From the NCBI GenBank assembly GCA_002197995.1, contig NGZR01000009.1:248001-312000 (forward strand): a DNA stretch of 64,000 nucleotides, written 5' to 3'. Both the position numbers and the translations under genes were made by a program. The notes beneath the pieces are model-generated. The model ran no database searches. It had not been told where the DNA came from and was given only the letters and a program-made list of their open reading frames with translations. Positions 46,959-57,225 of this stretch are shown here, one piece after another; within the stretch, counting starts at the first letter, position 1, and each line of letters opens with the position of its first letter. Origin of the DNA: Gaeumannomyces sp. JS-464. Its lineage: Eukaryota; Ascomycota; Sordariomycetes; Magnaporthales; Magnaporthaceae.

Positions 46959-47180
46959 TGTTATAGCGTGGCGGGCCCTCGCGGGCTTCCACCTTATTAA
47001 GGCCAGGGCACGGGGGTCACGTGGTGGCTATTAGCCCGTGCACTAATTGGCCGCACGGAAAACCCTGCCAATTAATCCCGGTGCTCCGCACCACTTTTTC
47101 TTTCCTATTCCTTAGCTTTAAATAGCTTTAAGTTTAGGGTATATTGCAGTTAGCCTTTTTTCCCAACGGTAATCGTAACA
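46959..47180 (+). repeat. Gypsy-A 3' LTR
   Basis: 222 bp, preceded by the polypurine tract and followed by CCGTA (47181-47185), the duplicated target. Confidence 0.95.
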
Positions 47181-48245
47181 CCGTACGCTTTTTTTAATAA
47201 GCTAAAACATTTAACGTTAAGCGGTTAAAAGAAATAAAACAATGCGAAGGTATATAAAGCGTAATAATGTTATATTTTTAGTAATAAAGCTTAAAATTTA
47301 TCGAATGGTAGCTTTTATACCCGTTTAGCACTAATAAACGATAAAACCCTTTTTTGCAGGCTATAATATGTTTATCGAAATGTTAAATCCATTTTAAACC
47401 GAGCTTGTTCGTAATTTACCCGTTAAAACTTATTAAAATAACTTAATTTTATAAAAGGTTAATTTTTAAATACCAATTGGCTATATGGTATTACCTTTTA
47501 ACGATAATAAAAAAAAAATCGCTTAACCGTAATAATTAACCCTTTAAATAATTATAACTTATTCCCGGTTATTAAGCTAAACCAACTTTGCTTTACTACG
47601 GCTTTCCAATGTTATAATAACTATAACGGCGGCGATTATGCTTATAAAAAAGCCGGTTTTATCAAAGTTATAAATATCGTTATTTATAATGCTATATTTG
47701 GCTATAATGTTTCGTATAAGGTTAAACCACGTAAAAACGAGCTTAAAATTTTCGCATTTAGCTTTTTAATAGTTGTACTTTTAAATTTAACGAATACTAA
47801 GCTTTGCGCAGCGTTTAACGAAGTTCGCAACCCAATTTTTACCAATAACGCCCGCGTCGCGTTTAGCAAACAATTGGTTAGCCATATTTTTAACACCAAA
47901 AGGCCGGGGAAGGAATGCTTGCGAATCCAGCTTAAATATGTATTTAATAAGCGCCTCCTTTTCGGATTCCGTTAATTTCCGTAATTTGGGCATAGTATCG
48001 CGTCGAGCAGGTTAACCGCGCTTCGCTAAGCGAAAGGGAAAAGCTAACTTCGTAAATTTTAGCGGCGCTCCGTATATTTAATTATAAATTCGATACGATC
48101 GTTTAAAAAGTTAAAACAATTTTACGTTTGTCGTTTTAGTTTGCTATTGTTTATTATGGAAATATTCGTAGATAAAGTTAAATTAACGCGTAAACGCGTT
48201 AATTGTAGCACTTGTTTATATATGGCATTCGTTTATAAACTACGT
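47181..48245 (-). mobile_element. pogo-3, 5' part (interrupted by Gypsy-A)
   Basis: Carries the N-terminal half of the transposase on the minus strand: TMPKLRKLTESEKEALI-like block (from 47993), ANQLFAKRDAGVIGKNWVAN, and the reverse of the NFDE and LNGxKSH regions. The end at 48245 (...TTTATAAACTACGT) is followed by TA. Removing Gypsy-A and one CCGTA leaves 1856 bp, one base from pogo-1. All copies have stops. Confidence 0.9.
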
Positions 48246-48560
48246 TAACGAAAAAAAAATCCTAATATTAAGCATTTTAGCTAAAAGATATTTATTAATC
48301 CCGGCCACTTCGGTTGTAATAAAAGGTTTATTTTTTATTACTATTAATATTATAACTCCAAGCTGTAATAAATTAAATTAAAAACCAGCCGTAAAATATT
48401 ATTATTAAAAAGCTAAAATATAGCCGATTTATTAGTTTTACGAAAAGAATTACAATAAAATAAATAGTTTTTTAGCAAAAATAGCGATTCGGAAAATTAT
48501 TTATTTATAATTTATATTACCGTTATGTTTATAAAAACCTCGGTGCTTTTGCTGTTTTAT
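48246..48560. other. AT-rich spacer
   Basis: TA-rich, no coding sense recognised; probably old RIP-mutated repeat. A short CGGTGCTTTTGCTG patch marks the change to the GC-rich block that follows. Confidence 0.5.
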
Positions 48561-49243
48561 ATAGGGGGGAAACCTTGGTACAGTTAAATGTTTTAAGCGA
48601 AAACCCTCCGTTTGCTAATAGGCCTTCGCTACTTGTTCTTTTCGCTCCAACCCTTTTGCTTGTTCCTTTACACAACTGCTTTTTTGTGTTTTTAGCATCG
48701 GCAAACACGTTGTATGTGGCCCTGCACGGGCGCGTCCATACGCGCCTTACCGATATTGTACTTGTTGGCGATTGCTCGGGTTCTTGTTTCCCTCATTTTG
48801 TTTTTCGTCTTTATGTGCCTGCCATTTACCGCAGGGGGCAACCTCCTGCGTGCACGTGCGCTAGCCCTTATCGATTTGGTTCCGAATCGGTGCGCCGTCC
48901 CAAAGCACCAGTCCGGTCGGCCTCGTGCTTGTTCTTCTCTTTTTTTTCCCACGTGCATTCCCAACCTGGACCTCCTATGCACGGTTCGGGGCGGCAACCC
49001 TTGTTTCGCAAGCCAAACGAGTGGCGCAAGCGGTCCGGTACCGTGGCGAATGAGGCTAAGGCTTGTGCTCGTTACTTTGCGTTTGTTCCTCGTGCTTGTT
49101 TTCCTTAAAGGTTGTTTTGGTCGCATTTTTTTTGTGGCTTTTCTCCGTTTATTGCACGTGCTTAAAGCACGTGATAAGGGCTGCTGTTAATCGCGTTTTC
49201 CGGTAAAACGGGGTTTAATTCGAAGAATAAAAAGTCCTTTATG
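48561..49243. other. unexplained GC-rich block between two RIP-mutated elements
   Basis: About 680 bp of ordinary-looking GC-rich sequence, bounded by AT-rich pogo-3 and pogo-4. Open frames run across it on both strands (plus-strand 177 and 158 codons, minus-strand 144 codons) but none carries a motif I recognise. One plus-strand frame contains CIPNLDLL, vaguely like the NPNLDLF tail of the antisense ORF in Gypsy-B, which may be chance. A perfect 9-bp inverted repeat (CACGTGCTT/AAGCACGTG) lies at 49155-49173. A tRNA-like sequence on the minus strand abuts its right end. Confidence 0.5.
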
Positions 49244-49315
49244 TTTTTAACGGGAGTCGAACCCGCGACCTTCGAAAAGGTCCGCCCGGGTGCTAAACCA
49301 CTGCACTACGAGGGC
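49244..49315 (-). ncRNA. tRNA-like sequence 3
   Basis: On the minus strand: A-box TAGTGCAGTGG, a GACCTTTTCGAAGGTC arm in the anticodon position, and a T-arm GCGGGTTCGACTCCCGT with consensus B-box. Unlike its neighbours it is not RIP-eroded. The 5' GCCCTCG has no partner at the 3' side (TTAAAAA), so no acceptor stem forms. It is a tRNA-derived sequence (SINE head or tRNA pseudogene) with an apparently intact internal pol III promoter. Confidence 0.65.
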
Positions 49316-49317
49316 AA

Positions 49318-49800
49318 ATGTTATAATAATTATAACGGCGGCGATTATACCTAAATGTTGTTATTTAAAATGTTATATTTGGCTATAATATTCCGTATAA
49401 GGTTAAACCACGCAAAAATAAGCTTGGGATTTTCGCATTTGGCCTTTTGGTAGTCGTATTTTCAAATCCAACGCGTACCGAGCTTTGCGCGGCGTTTAAC
49501 GAACTTTTCGACCCAGCATTTGCTAACGGTGCCCGCGTTACGTTCGGCGAGTAATTAGTTGGCTATATTTTTAACATTGGAAAATCGAGGAGGGAATGCG
49601 CGGGAATCCAGCTCGAGTATGTATTTAATAAGCGCCTCCTTTTCGAATTTCGTTAATTTCCGTAATTTGGGCATGTTATCGCTTTAAGCAAGCTGGCCGT
49701 ATTTTCGACGCGAAAAGGTCGCAAAAACGACGGAATAAATTTTAACAGCGGCCCGGAGGTTTAATTTCGGGTTATATCGCAAAGTTTAAAAAGCGAAAAT
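49318..49800 (-). mobile_element. pogo-4: truncated Fot/Pot-like transposon fragment
   Basis: The minus strand matches the N-terminal half of the pogo transposase (blocks equivalent to MPKLRKLTxSEKEALI, ANQLLAERNAGTVSKCWVEK and IIAAVIII). It stops abruptly at 49318 before the catalytic region and lacks recognisable inverted repeats. It is less AT-rich than pogo-1 to pogo-3. Confidence 0.8.
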
Positions 49801-49849
49801 TAATTTAGCTTTTTTATTTAGTTTTGCTATATTTATTAGTGGAGGAGTT

Positions 49850-50215
49850 GGTAATAGGAAAAAACGCGTCGCGATATCACGTCGCGTGTTCCTATAACGG
49901 GGTCGCCCTGGTAAGGGATCCCGGGGCTTGATATACTGTGGTGCTAAAAGGTTTAATCACGAAGTGATTAAACTGTTGGATTTTTTGGTTTATGTAGTGG
50001 AGTGGTACTTTAGCACGTCCCCCTTACAAAAAGGGCGCTAAGGTGGTAATACTGCAAAAGGCGAACCTTACGAAGCTTGCCAAAATCCTAACCAACGCAA
50101 GGCATGGGTAAACAACTAATGGATGCGATTTCGTACGGAAAGCCCGGCGACCTACAGCTTTAAAAACGTTCATCCTAAGCCCCAAAAGAGAAAGGACGAG
50201 GAGGAGGAAAAGGAG
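49850..50215. other. unassigned GC-balanced segment with inverted repeats
   Basis: Holds a perfect 10-bp palindromic arm GTTTAATCAC/GTGATTAAAC at about 49948-49970, nested in a wider inverted repeat of GTGCTAAAAG and CTTTAGCAC (about 49941-50010). A short Lys/Glu-rich reading (KPQKRKDEEEEKE) lies just before the 50.2 kb repeat. Could be the terminus of an unrecognised element. Confidence 0.45.
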
Positions 50216-50480
50216 TATATTTAACGTCGGTAACGTCGGGATCTACCAGTCCATGCCTCCCTAGGGGCATACGACGTGCTAGCGCTACCTAAGCTTAACA
50301 CTAGGCTACATGTTGCTATTAAGGCGGCTATCAAATTAAACTCGAAGGCACACGGGGGTCGGGCCGCATTCCGGCGCTCCTTGTTGGTAAGCGGGCAATT
50401 TGGCGGTAGGCGTATATATACGTCGGGGCGTTGTAAGCGCGTAACAGGCGATGCCCTTATTAGTTCTAAACGAATATCCA
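50216..50480 (-). repeat. direct repeat, copy 1 (LINE-tail-like)
   Basis: About 250 bp similar to 51296-51545, in the same orientation. Shared landmarks are TATATTTAACGTC, GGATCTACCAGTCC and GCATAYGACGTGCTAGCGCT. On the minus strand each ends in GACGTTAAATATA followed by a different pyrimidine-rich run, as expected for 3' ends of non-LTR elements. Confidence 0.8.
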
Positions 50481-51248
50481 AAAGGAAGCCTTTTGCCTGG
50501 TAGAGGAGCAGGCATTATGTTCGACGCGGGGCGTTTTATAAGCTTTTAGGTAAGCGTAAACGCTAAGCTTTGCGCTTAAAAGCGGGATAAGTGTAAAAAC
50601 AAGACCAACAGAGGCAAACACACGATAAGCCGCTAACGGACGAGCTAGGCTGACAGCCCAAGGCTTCTTAGGAACACGAAATTGGCAGGTTAAAATCCCC
50701 GAAATCCCAGCTTGCTATAATCCTGATAATGAAAATTCCGCCCTCCAACAACTTGCATAACAATATGGCGCAGCACCCCCTGGCTTCGCTCCCTTAAAAA
50801 GTTTTTCGCCGAGATCAGCAGAAACTTTCAGCCCGCGGATAAACCAAACCTTAGCAGCCCCTGCAAGCAGCCCTGTAAGCAGCCGCCTAGTGCCTGGTGT
50901 GGCACGCAACCAACGTCGGGCCCGCCGGGGCGATAAGGATGAAACGCACTCCCAGGCCGAGCGATATTACAAATACCTATCCAGAATTGGTTAGTGCCCA
51001 AAAGGCCCGGCGCAATAAGGTTCCCATTTCGGCGTTTAAAATTACCCAAACCGGCAACCAAGTCCGCGGCGAAAGGGGCAAAAGGCATGCCTTTATTAAA
51101 CACCCTTGTAAGTTATGGTTACCAATGTTATTTATTCGAGCTTCCCTTAAAAATTACATTGGCGGATAAGTCGATCGGTTTTAACGATTTTTAATATGGG
51201 CACCATGTTTAAAGTTGCCCGCCTGGGTATTATGTTGGAGCCCGGCGA
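50481..51248. other. unassigned moderately GC-rich segment
   Basis: Between the two direct repeats. Short frames on both strands (86-91 codons) but no motif I recognise. It does not resemble the sequence upstream of the second repeat copy, so it is not simply a second truncated copy of the LINE at 51.3-57.4 kb. Confidence 0.4.
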
Positions 51249-51297
51249 AGGAGAGAGAGAAAGAGAGAGAGTGAGTGAGTGAGTGAGTAAGTAAGTA
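51249..51297. repeat. GA/GTGA/GTAA microsatellite
   Basis: A GA-type run passes into GTGA repeats and then GTAA repeats, immediately followed by TATATTTAACGTC. On the minus strand this simple-sequence run sits at the very 3' end of the LINE, where terminal repeats are expected. Confidence 0.85.
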
Positions 51298-51545
51298 TAT
51301 TTAACGTCAGTAAGTCGGATCTACCAGTCCCTGCCTCCCAAGGGGCATATGACGTGCTAGCGCTACCTAAGCTAAACATTAGGCTACATGTTGCTATCCG
51401 GCGGCTAGCAGAATTAAACCCGAAGGCACACGAAGGTCGGGCCGCGTTCCAGCGCTCCTTGTTAGTGAGCGGGCAATCGGCGGTAGGGCGTATATATATA
51501 CGCCAAGGCGTTGTAAAGCGCTGCGGGTGGTAGTAGTGCGTTCGG
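51296..51545 (-). repeat. direct repeat, copy 2 (3' end of the LINE)
   Basis: Partner of 50216-50480. It lies beyond the ORF2 stop at 51732 and so forms the 3' untranslated region of the LINE. Confidence 0.75.
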
Positions 51546-51731
51546 CCGGCGAGTATGCCGGTAAAGGGTGGGGCCGGGTTTTAGGCTGGAAGGTCCTCGG
51601 GACCCCCAGGGCCCGGCCGGAAGTGCGGGAGACCAACGAGCCTACTGTTAGTCCTGGTGGTACAAAGGAAAAAGGTAAAAGGTGTAGGAGAACAAGGAAA
51701 AGGATGTATGCGGGCTTTTTAGGCCTTGTTG

Positions 51732-54700
51732 TTATCGTCCAGCGATAGTGTAATAATTGGTAGCTTCGGCGAACGAAGCAAAAAGGAAAGGCTTTTGAAA
51801 TAGCCGTTTCCAATATCCGGGCCTGTCGGAAGCCGGGGAGGGGTCCGCTATAGGCCATTTATTTTCTGCCGTTTTAGCCAACCTGCAAAATACAGGGTGG
51901 GAAGGGGATTTGTTTTTTCCGCAGCGGCACGGGTTATCGTCTTCGTGCTGGAACTTTCGGTGGTACCAGTCGAAATCCCCGTAACCGGTGCGTGCGGCTA
52001 TTAGCCGTTGCAATACCCTCCGGTGCAGCTGCAACGCTTCGGGCGTATGTTGTGGTGCCGGCGGGAGGCCTATAGCCTTATACCGATCCGGAAAGTTGTC
52101 TTTAAACCATGCGTTCCGGGCGTCCCGGGCCGTTTTCCGGGCTAAAGCCTTTACTCCGGCCACCGTTGGTTTAAAATGTTGGGGTATTGGCAAGGCCGAT
52201 CCCAACTTTGCTTCGGCGTCTGCCTCTTCGTTTCCGGGGATTCCCATATGGCCCGGGACCAGCGTACGTATACCTAGTGTTTATCCATAAGGCAATGGAT
52301 TTCTTTAAAGGCCCCTTGTGAACTATCAGGGGCCGTGCTTAAACAGCCGTTGGCCGCCGAGGTGTTATCGAGGCACAAGTGGAAAGTGCAATTGCGGAAG
52401 CTCCAAACGGCTTTACGGAGGCCCATCCGGGCCCCTTCCGCCTCGCCGTCGAATACTTCCGCGGGATGCGCCAGCCGGCCGTGCCCGGAAAGTTTGCGTT
52501 GGCCGGCTTGGTATATTACCCAGCCGTATCCAACTGCTCCGTTTTCTGCTTTGGACCCGTCGCTATATATTATAACGTCGGTAGGTGGGAAGGTGCAAAG
52601 CCACGCCGTAAATGCTTTAGCGGCTGCTTGCTTTTCTTGTATGGCCACCGTAAGCCCCGTATATTTATAAGGGAGGTAGGCCGGGCGGGTGCAAGCCGGA
52701 AGAAGTCCGGCCGTCCTTTGCAAAGAGGTTGCAAGCCTGCCGGGTAAGCCTGCCCTAGGCCCTCGGGCGTTAAAGGCCGGCTTGGCCGCTGCGGCCAAAG
52801 GGTGTTCTTCCGGAACCGTATTTATACGGGCCGCAAAACGGAGGCGGGCTTGTTCCAAAAGCGCCTGGGCGCCTGGGATGCCGGATTCGTAATGCAATGC
52901 GTTTATCGGTGTGGTTTTCCAAGCTGGGACCACTGCCTTAAGGGACGCGGTTAAGGCTTTATCGACCCGATCGATTAAATGGCCTTGGCGGATAATTTGC
53001 TGTTGTTGCCGGCTTGTACGGGTGTGGTTTAGTTTTACCCCTATACCATACCTCGGCCCCGTATAAAGCCGTAGGGATTATAAACCGTTGTGACGGCTTT
53101 GTAAACCGAATGTGCCGGTATCCCCCTTATCGAATTCGTAAGCCTTCGGAAGTGGTTGGCAACGCTTTGGGCTTTTGCAGCCCTGTTTTCCACGTGGGCT
53201 TTTAAAATTAAGCCTTTGGTCGAAAAGGACCCCTAACCACCGTAAAGCTCCTGTAGCTTGTTGTATGGTAAGGCCCTCCGCCGTAACCGCTGGGGTTGTG
53301 GGATTTCTCCGTTGGAAAAATGCATAAGCTCGCACTTCCCCGGGTCGAAAGCAACCTTATTAGCCCTCCCAACGTAGGATTTCCGTAACCGTAGCCCCTG
53401 CTTTACGGGAGCACTCCTCCGGAGTGCTACCCGTTACGCAAATGCCTATATCGTCCGCGTATCCGTACCTAATCGCTTTTGCTTTGGGTAGGATTTCGGC
53501 CATATAAAGCATAAATAGGACCGGTGACGCCGGTAACCCTTGGGGTAGCCCGCAGTCCGGGGAAAAAGGGGGTGCCGTGGCGTCCTCCAAACGCACTTTA
53601 ACCACCCTGTTTCCTGCAAAAGATGATACCCATCGTACTAACGTTGGATCCCAGCCTTGGTTTAAAAGCCTTTAAAGAGCCTCCGGCGAAGTACGGCGTC
53701 GAAAGCCCCTTGTACATCCATGGTAACGAGGGCGGCCGTTTTATGCTTTTGGAAGGCCCGTTCCACCTCGTGGGCCACGCATGCCGTTAAATCGATGGCG
53801 GCCTTTTTCGGGGTAGCCCCGGCGTGTTGCGGGGCTATAAGCCCGTGTTGTAATGCGAGGGATGCCATCCGCGAAGCCACCAGCCGCTCCAGCCCTTTCC
53901 CTAAGCACGGGAGTAAAGCTATCGGGCGGTAGGATTTTGGGTCCGTTAAATCCGTTTTATTCGGCTTTTTCAGCATAACCACTTCCGCTGTGCGGAAAGG
54001 GCTGGGTGGTGCCCGGCCCTAAGGCAAGCCTCGAAAAGGGCCCTAACGTATTCCCCTATTGCCGGCCACGCCGCTGTAAGTAGCTTAACCGTTAGGGAAT
54101 CGACGCCCGGGGCCGTGTTTGCCGTGCCAACGGTGCATTTCCGGCATTCCTTTAAAGGACGTGGGGGTCCCACGGGAGTTGTGCGGTCCTTGGGTAGCCC
54201 TTTGCTGTAACGGGTCCTCCTGTAAGTCGTCCTCCGCCGTAAACCTACGGAGGATTTGCGGCCTAATGCTTCCGCTTTATCCCTGGGGCTATTATAACCT
54301 CCCCGTTAATATTTAACGGGGGAAGCCGTATAGCGGGTGTAAGTTTATGCCACTTTACAGCACGAGTATAGCGCTTTCGGGGAATCCATTTCCTCCAGCA
54401 CGCTGGCCCAATGCTGTTTTTTAGCCGTCCGAACCGTTGCTTTTAAAGCACGGGCTTCGGCCGTAAAAGGCCCGCCGTTTCCCATAGCTTTTGCAAGGTC
54501 CCGTTGGGCGTTGGCGCACTTTTCGTTCCACCAGGGTTGGCCTTTTCTTTTGGCTTTAGGCCCCCGGCCGAAAGCCATTAACGCATTTTTTAATAAGTTT
54601 GTTAATGCTTCGGCCGCTTTATCCAGGTGTTCCGCAGTGCCTGGGTTTGTAAGTGGTGGCAAGTTGCCGGCCCCGTTGCTACCGCGTTTGCGAAAAACGG

Positions 54701-55480
54701 TAGTTTATCGTCTGGTAGCGTAATACGCCGGCAGTCCGGAACGAAGTTATTGCGGTTAGGAATTTCGATCCGTATCGAGCGGTGGTCCGAATCGGTTGCT
54801 AGCGAAGGGTCGATTTCCGCTGTTGCTAAAGGGCGTTGGAAAAGGTAAGATCCAAAACGCCCCGTCGTTGTGCGTAGGTTGGCCTGGGTCGGTAAGTAGG
54901 AGGAGGTTATAAGTATTAGCCCATTGGGCTATATCCTGGCCCTATTCCTATTACCTTAACCGGATCCCACGCCGGGACCCTGCGTTAAAGTCTCCAGCTA
55001 TAATGCATTTTGCCGTTGGGCGCCAACGTAGTAAAAGGTCCAACGAGGGTTCCGAAGGGTCCCCTGGAGGCCTATATACGTTAACGAAGGTGCACCTGGC
55101 GACGGTAAGCCAAAGGATGTCCCGGGTGTTGCCTGCCGGCCGGTCCGCTACGGGCCGAAGCCCCGGGTCCTTCCGTACGTAAGTTATTACCCGAGGCCTG
55201 GTTTGGTGGTCGTGCCAGCTATTTACCGGAGTAAATAGCTCGTACGACGGGTGGGTGCAAAGCATAAGCTTCCCTTTCCACGCGCTAGGGGCTCCTGCAT
55301 TAGCACCACGTCGATATTTTGGCTCCAAATAGTTGGAGTAAAGTAGCCCCCGCCTCCCAGCTACGTCGAACGTTCGCTTGGGCGGCGGTTAAAGCACGGC
55401 GTTCGGGGCGAAGCCCCGGGCGCCGGGCCTATTGCCATGCGTTTGTTGTATCCGGTTGGCTGCTGGCATACGTAAAAGCG
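51732..55480 (-). pseudogene. LINE ORF2: endonuclease, reverse transcriptase, RNase H
   Basis: Domains in order on the minus strand. Apurinic-type endonuclease near 55.4-54.95 kb: VVLMQEP (Glu) in one frame, FVNVYRPPGDPSEP and CIIAGDFNAGS in another. A linker with GQPWWNEKCANAQRDL (54.66-54.35 kb). Reverse transcriptase with MLKKPNKTDLTDPKSYRPIA, LVTMDVQGAFDAV (first Asp), GLPQGLPASPVLF and YGYADDIGI (catalytic YADD at about 53.46 kb). RNase H with VIIYSDGSKAENGAVGYGW (Asp), GEAEGARMGLRKA (Glu), LCLDNTSAAN (Asp) and MGIPGNEEADAEAK (final Asp). A C-terminal CRCGKNKSPSHPVFC motif. Catalytic residues survive, but several frame changes and stops separate the blocks, so it cannot be translated as one protein. 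Confidence 0.88.
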
Positions 55481-55633
55481 GCGTTGGTGTATTGGGGGCT
55501 TTGGCCCTAAGGTTGTTGGCCGGCGGTACCGTCGGTTTCCTCCAGGGTTTCCGGTTATTTCGATAGCCCTTCGGGCTCGGGGAGGTCCAGTTCCATATCC
55601 GCCAGTACTTCGTATTGGTTGTTAAAACTAACC

Positions 55634-57225
55634 CTAAGCCTTTTGGCAGGGTGCCTTCCTTGCCGGCCGTACGGGCCGCGCCCTCGGGGGCCAGCGGATT
55701 GCCGGGCTTACCTCGGCAGCGTCGGCGGTGGCAGCAGCGGCAGGAACGGCGGCGGCGGCGGGGGTAACGGAAGCAGCGGCGTTACCGGTACCGGCCGCGG
55801 GATTGGCATTAGCGGTAACGGTTACAACGGAATTGTCCGTAGTAACCGCGGTTGCAGGAAGGGCGTTGGCGGTGGCGGCCGCGGCGGCCGCGGCGGTGGC
55901 GGCGGCAGCGGCGGCTTCCACCTCTTTTACCGCCGCCCGGTAGGCTTGTGCCCCTAATTTCCTAACCGCGCCTTTTTCCCCACGGGTTAAATGCTTTAGC
56001 ACTCCGTTTACCCGTACAGGCTTTATAGGGCAGTTCGGGTGGTCGGCTGGGTACGGGCCCGAACAGTTTGCGCATTGCGGAAGGGCCGTGCACGGCGATG
56101 CGTGCCGGCCGTCGTTCACTTTCCCGCACCGGAGGCACCTATCGGCCCGGGCACAGTTGCGAGCCACGTGAAAGCCGTGGCAGCCGGGGGTATGTTGCGT
56201 AACCGGCGGGTGTCGTTGTACGCGGCGTGAAAAAACGTAATCCCCAAAGCCTAAACCCGGTTACGCGCGTGTAAAAGGATATAATATAATATACGCCTTG
56301 GTAATAGCGCCGGCCCCGGAGGGCTTAACGCTTACTGGCTTTAGCCCTGTTTGGGCTTCGACTTCCTCCCGGACCAGCTCTTCCGATACCGGGACGCTTT
56401 GTCCGAGGCCGTTCGTTAAGGACGTGGGGCATCCGGAAATCACGTAGTTAAACCAGATTTCGGGCTTTTCGATCCTTTCGGCGTTATATAAACGGCCTAA
56501 TTCGGATCGATGCTGCAAAAGCCGGCTTTGGATATCCGCCGTTTTTGCTTTTAGCACGAACCCAGTAGGGGTTCGATAAGCTTCCGGGACGTCGGCTGTC
56601 GTAAACGGCAGGTCCCTGCTATCGGCAAGGGCTTTGCGAATACTAAAGCCCGTTTGTTGGTTGGCCCAAGCCTGTTTTTCCTCCGGGATTTTAACAAAAA
56701 CCCGGAAATCGGCTTTGGGCCGGGCGGGAGGGCGGGGCTCCCGGGGTGCACGGTTTTTAAAGCCTGTGCGGGTTGCTGGGGCTGCTGGAGCCCTGTTCGG
56801 GCCGCCGCCGCGTAAGTGGTCGGGGGCGGGCGTTGCGGGTTAGGCGCGTAAGGTTCCGGGGCCCCGTAGGGGTTTCTTTCCCTTTGGGCCGGCGTTGGCA
56901 GGCCGAAAAGGGCTTGTTTGGCGTATTCGATAAAACAATCCTTCCAGCCGTTGGCTTCGGGGATTGCCTCCAGTGGGAGGGAAGCGATGCCGGCGTCGAT
57001 AAAGCGGGCGAGGGTTGTGCAAATTAAAGCCGTTTGCTGTTGCTTGCGGCTGTAACTCGCAACAATTTCCTCCGCGGCCGCCGCAGCCGACCCGAGGGGT
57101 GGGCGCGTAGGCCGGGGGTGGGAAGGGAGGGGAAAAGAAAGGAAAGGGGCACCTGTGCCGGTGCTGCCGTCGTGGGTGCCTTCCTGGCCCTGAACGGGCC
57201 CTGTTGGGTGTTGCGAATTCCGCAA
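55634..57225 (-). pseudogene. LINE ORF1: Gag-like RNA-binding protein with CCHC knuckles
   Basis: From the ATG at 57225 (MRNSQHPTGPVQ..., possibly earlier in another frame). The N-terminal part includes CTTLARFIDAGIASLPLEAI and Pro-rich PPPTTYAAAARTG. The middle block (56.56-56.26 kb) includes ADIQSRLLQHRSELGRL and WFNYVISGCPTSL. The C-terminal block (56.17-55.63 kb) has CLRCGKVNDGRHASPC and CANCSGPYPADHPNCP, two zinc-knuckle-like motifs, then a long Ala/Thr/Val-rich tail. The three pieces lie in different frames or are separated by stops. Confidence 0.8.

Larger units (their letters stand above)
40508..47180 (+). mobile_element. Gypsy-A: complete Ty3/gypsy chromodomain-type retrotransposon, RIP-inactivated, nested in pogo-3
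   Basis: 6673 bp, 222-bp LTRs (TGTTATAGCG...CGTAACA), CCGTA target duplication on both sides. Plus-strand order: Gag from about 40.91 kb (MALIPEKRATNKETACKTVQ), zinc knuckle CFICKKLGYISKTYP at 42485-42526 in which the His and last Cys have become Tyr, reverse transcriptase at about 44.0 kb (GGFRLCVNYRKLNALTKK) through 44.5 kb (TRTKFLGFIIEIKRIKVDL), RNase H at about 44.7-45.1 kb (ITQYHFEIIYRPGFKNAAAN), integrase zinc-binding region at about 45.5 kb (EHPGRNKTKR), integrase core at 45.65-46.2 kb, and near 46.6-46.75 kb a chromodomain-like end (SLRVYYGKL then QVKWKG-like). A polypurine tract AGGGGAAAGGG abuts the right LTR. Dozens of TAA/TAG stops. Confidence 0.92.

Noticed and set aside
48575..49108. 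177-codon plus-strand frame in the GC-rich patch as a gene
   Set aside because: Overlapping frames of similar length occur on the other strand, and the translation has no family resemblance. Reported as an unexplained patch instead.
49244..49315. Functional tRNA gene
   Set aside because: A and B boxes and the T-arm are good, but the acceptor stem cannot pair (GCCCTCG against TTAAAAA), so a working tRNA is unlikely.
24350..49800. Centromere or CRISPR-like array
   Set aside because: The AT-richness is fully explained by RIP-mutated transposons with identifiable ends; there are no regularly spaced repeats with unique spacers. A centromeric location cannot be tested from sequence alone.
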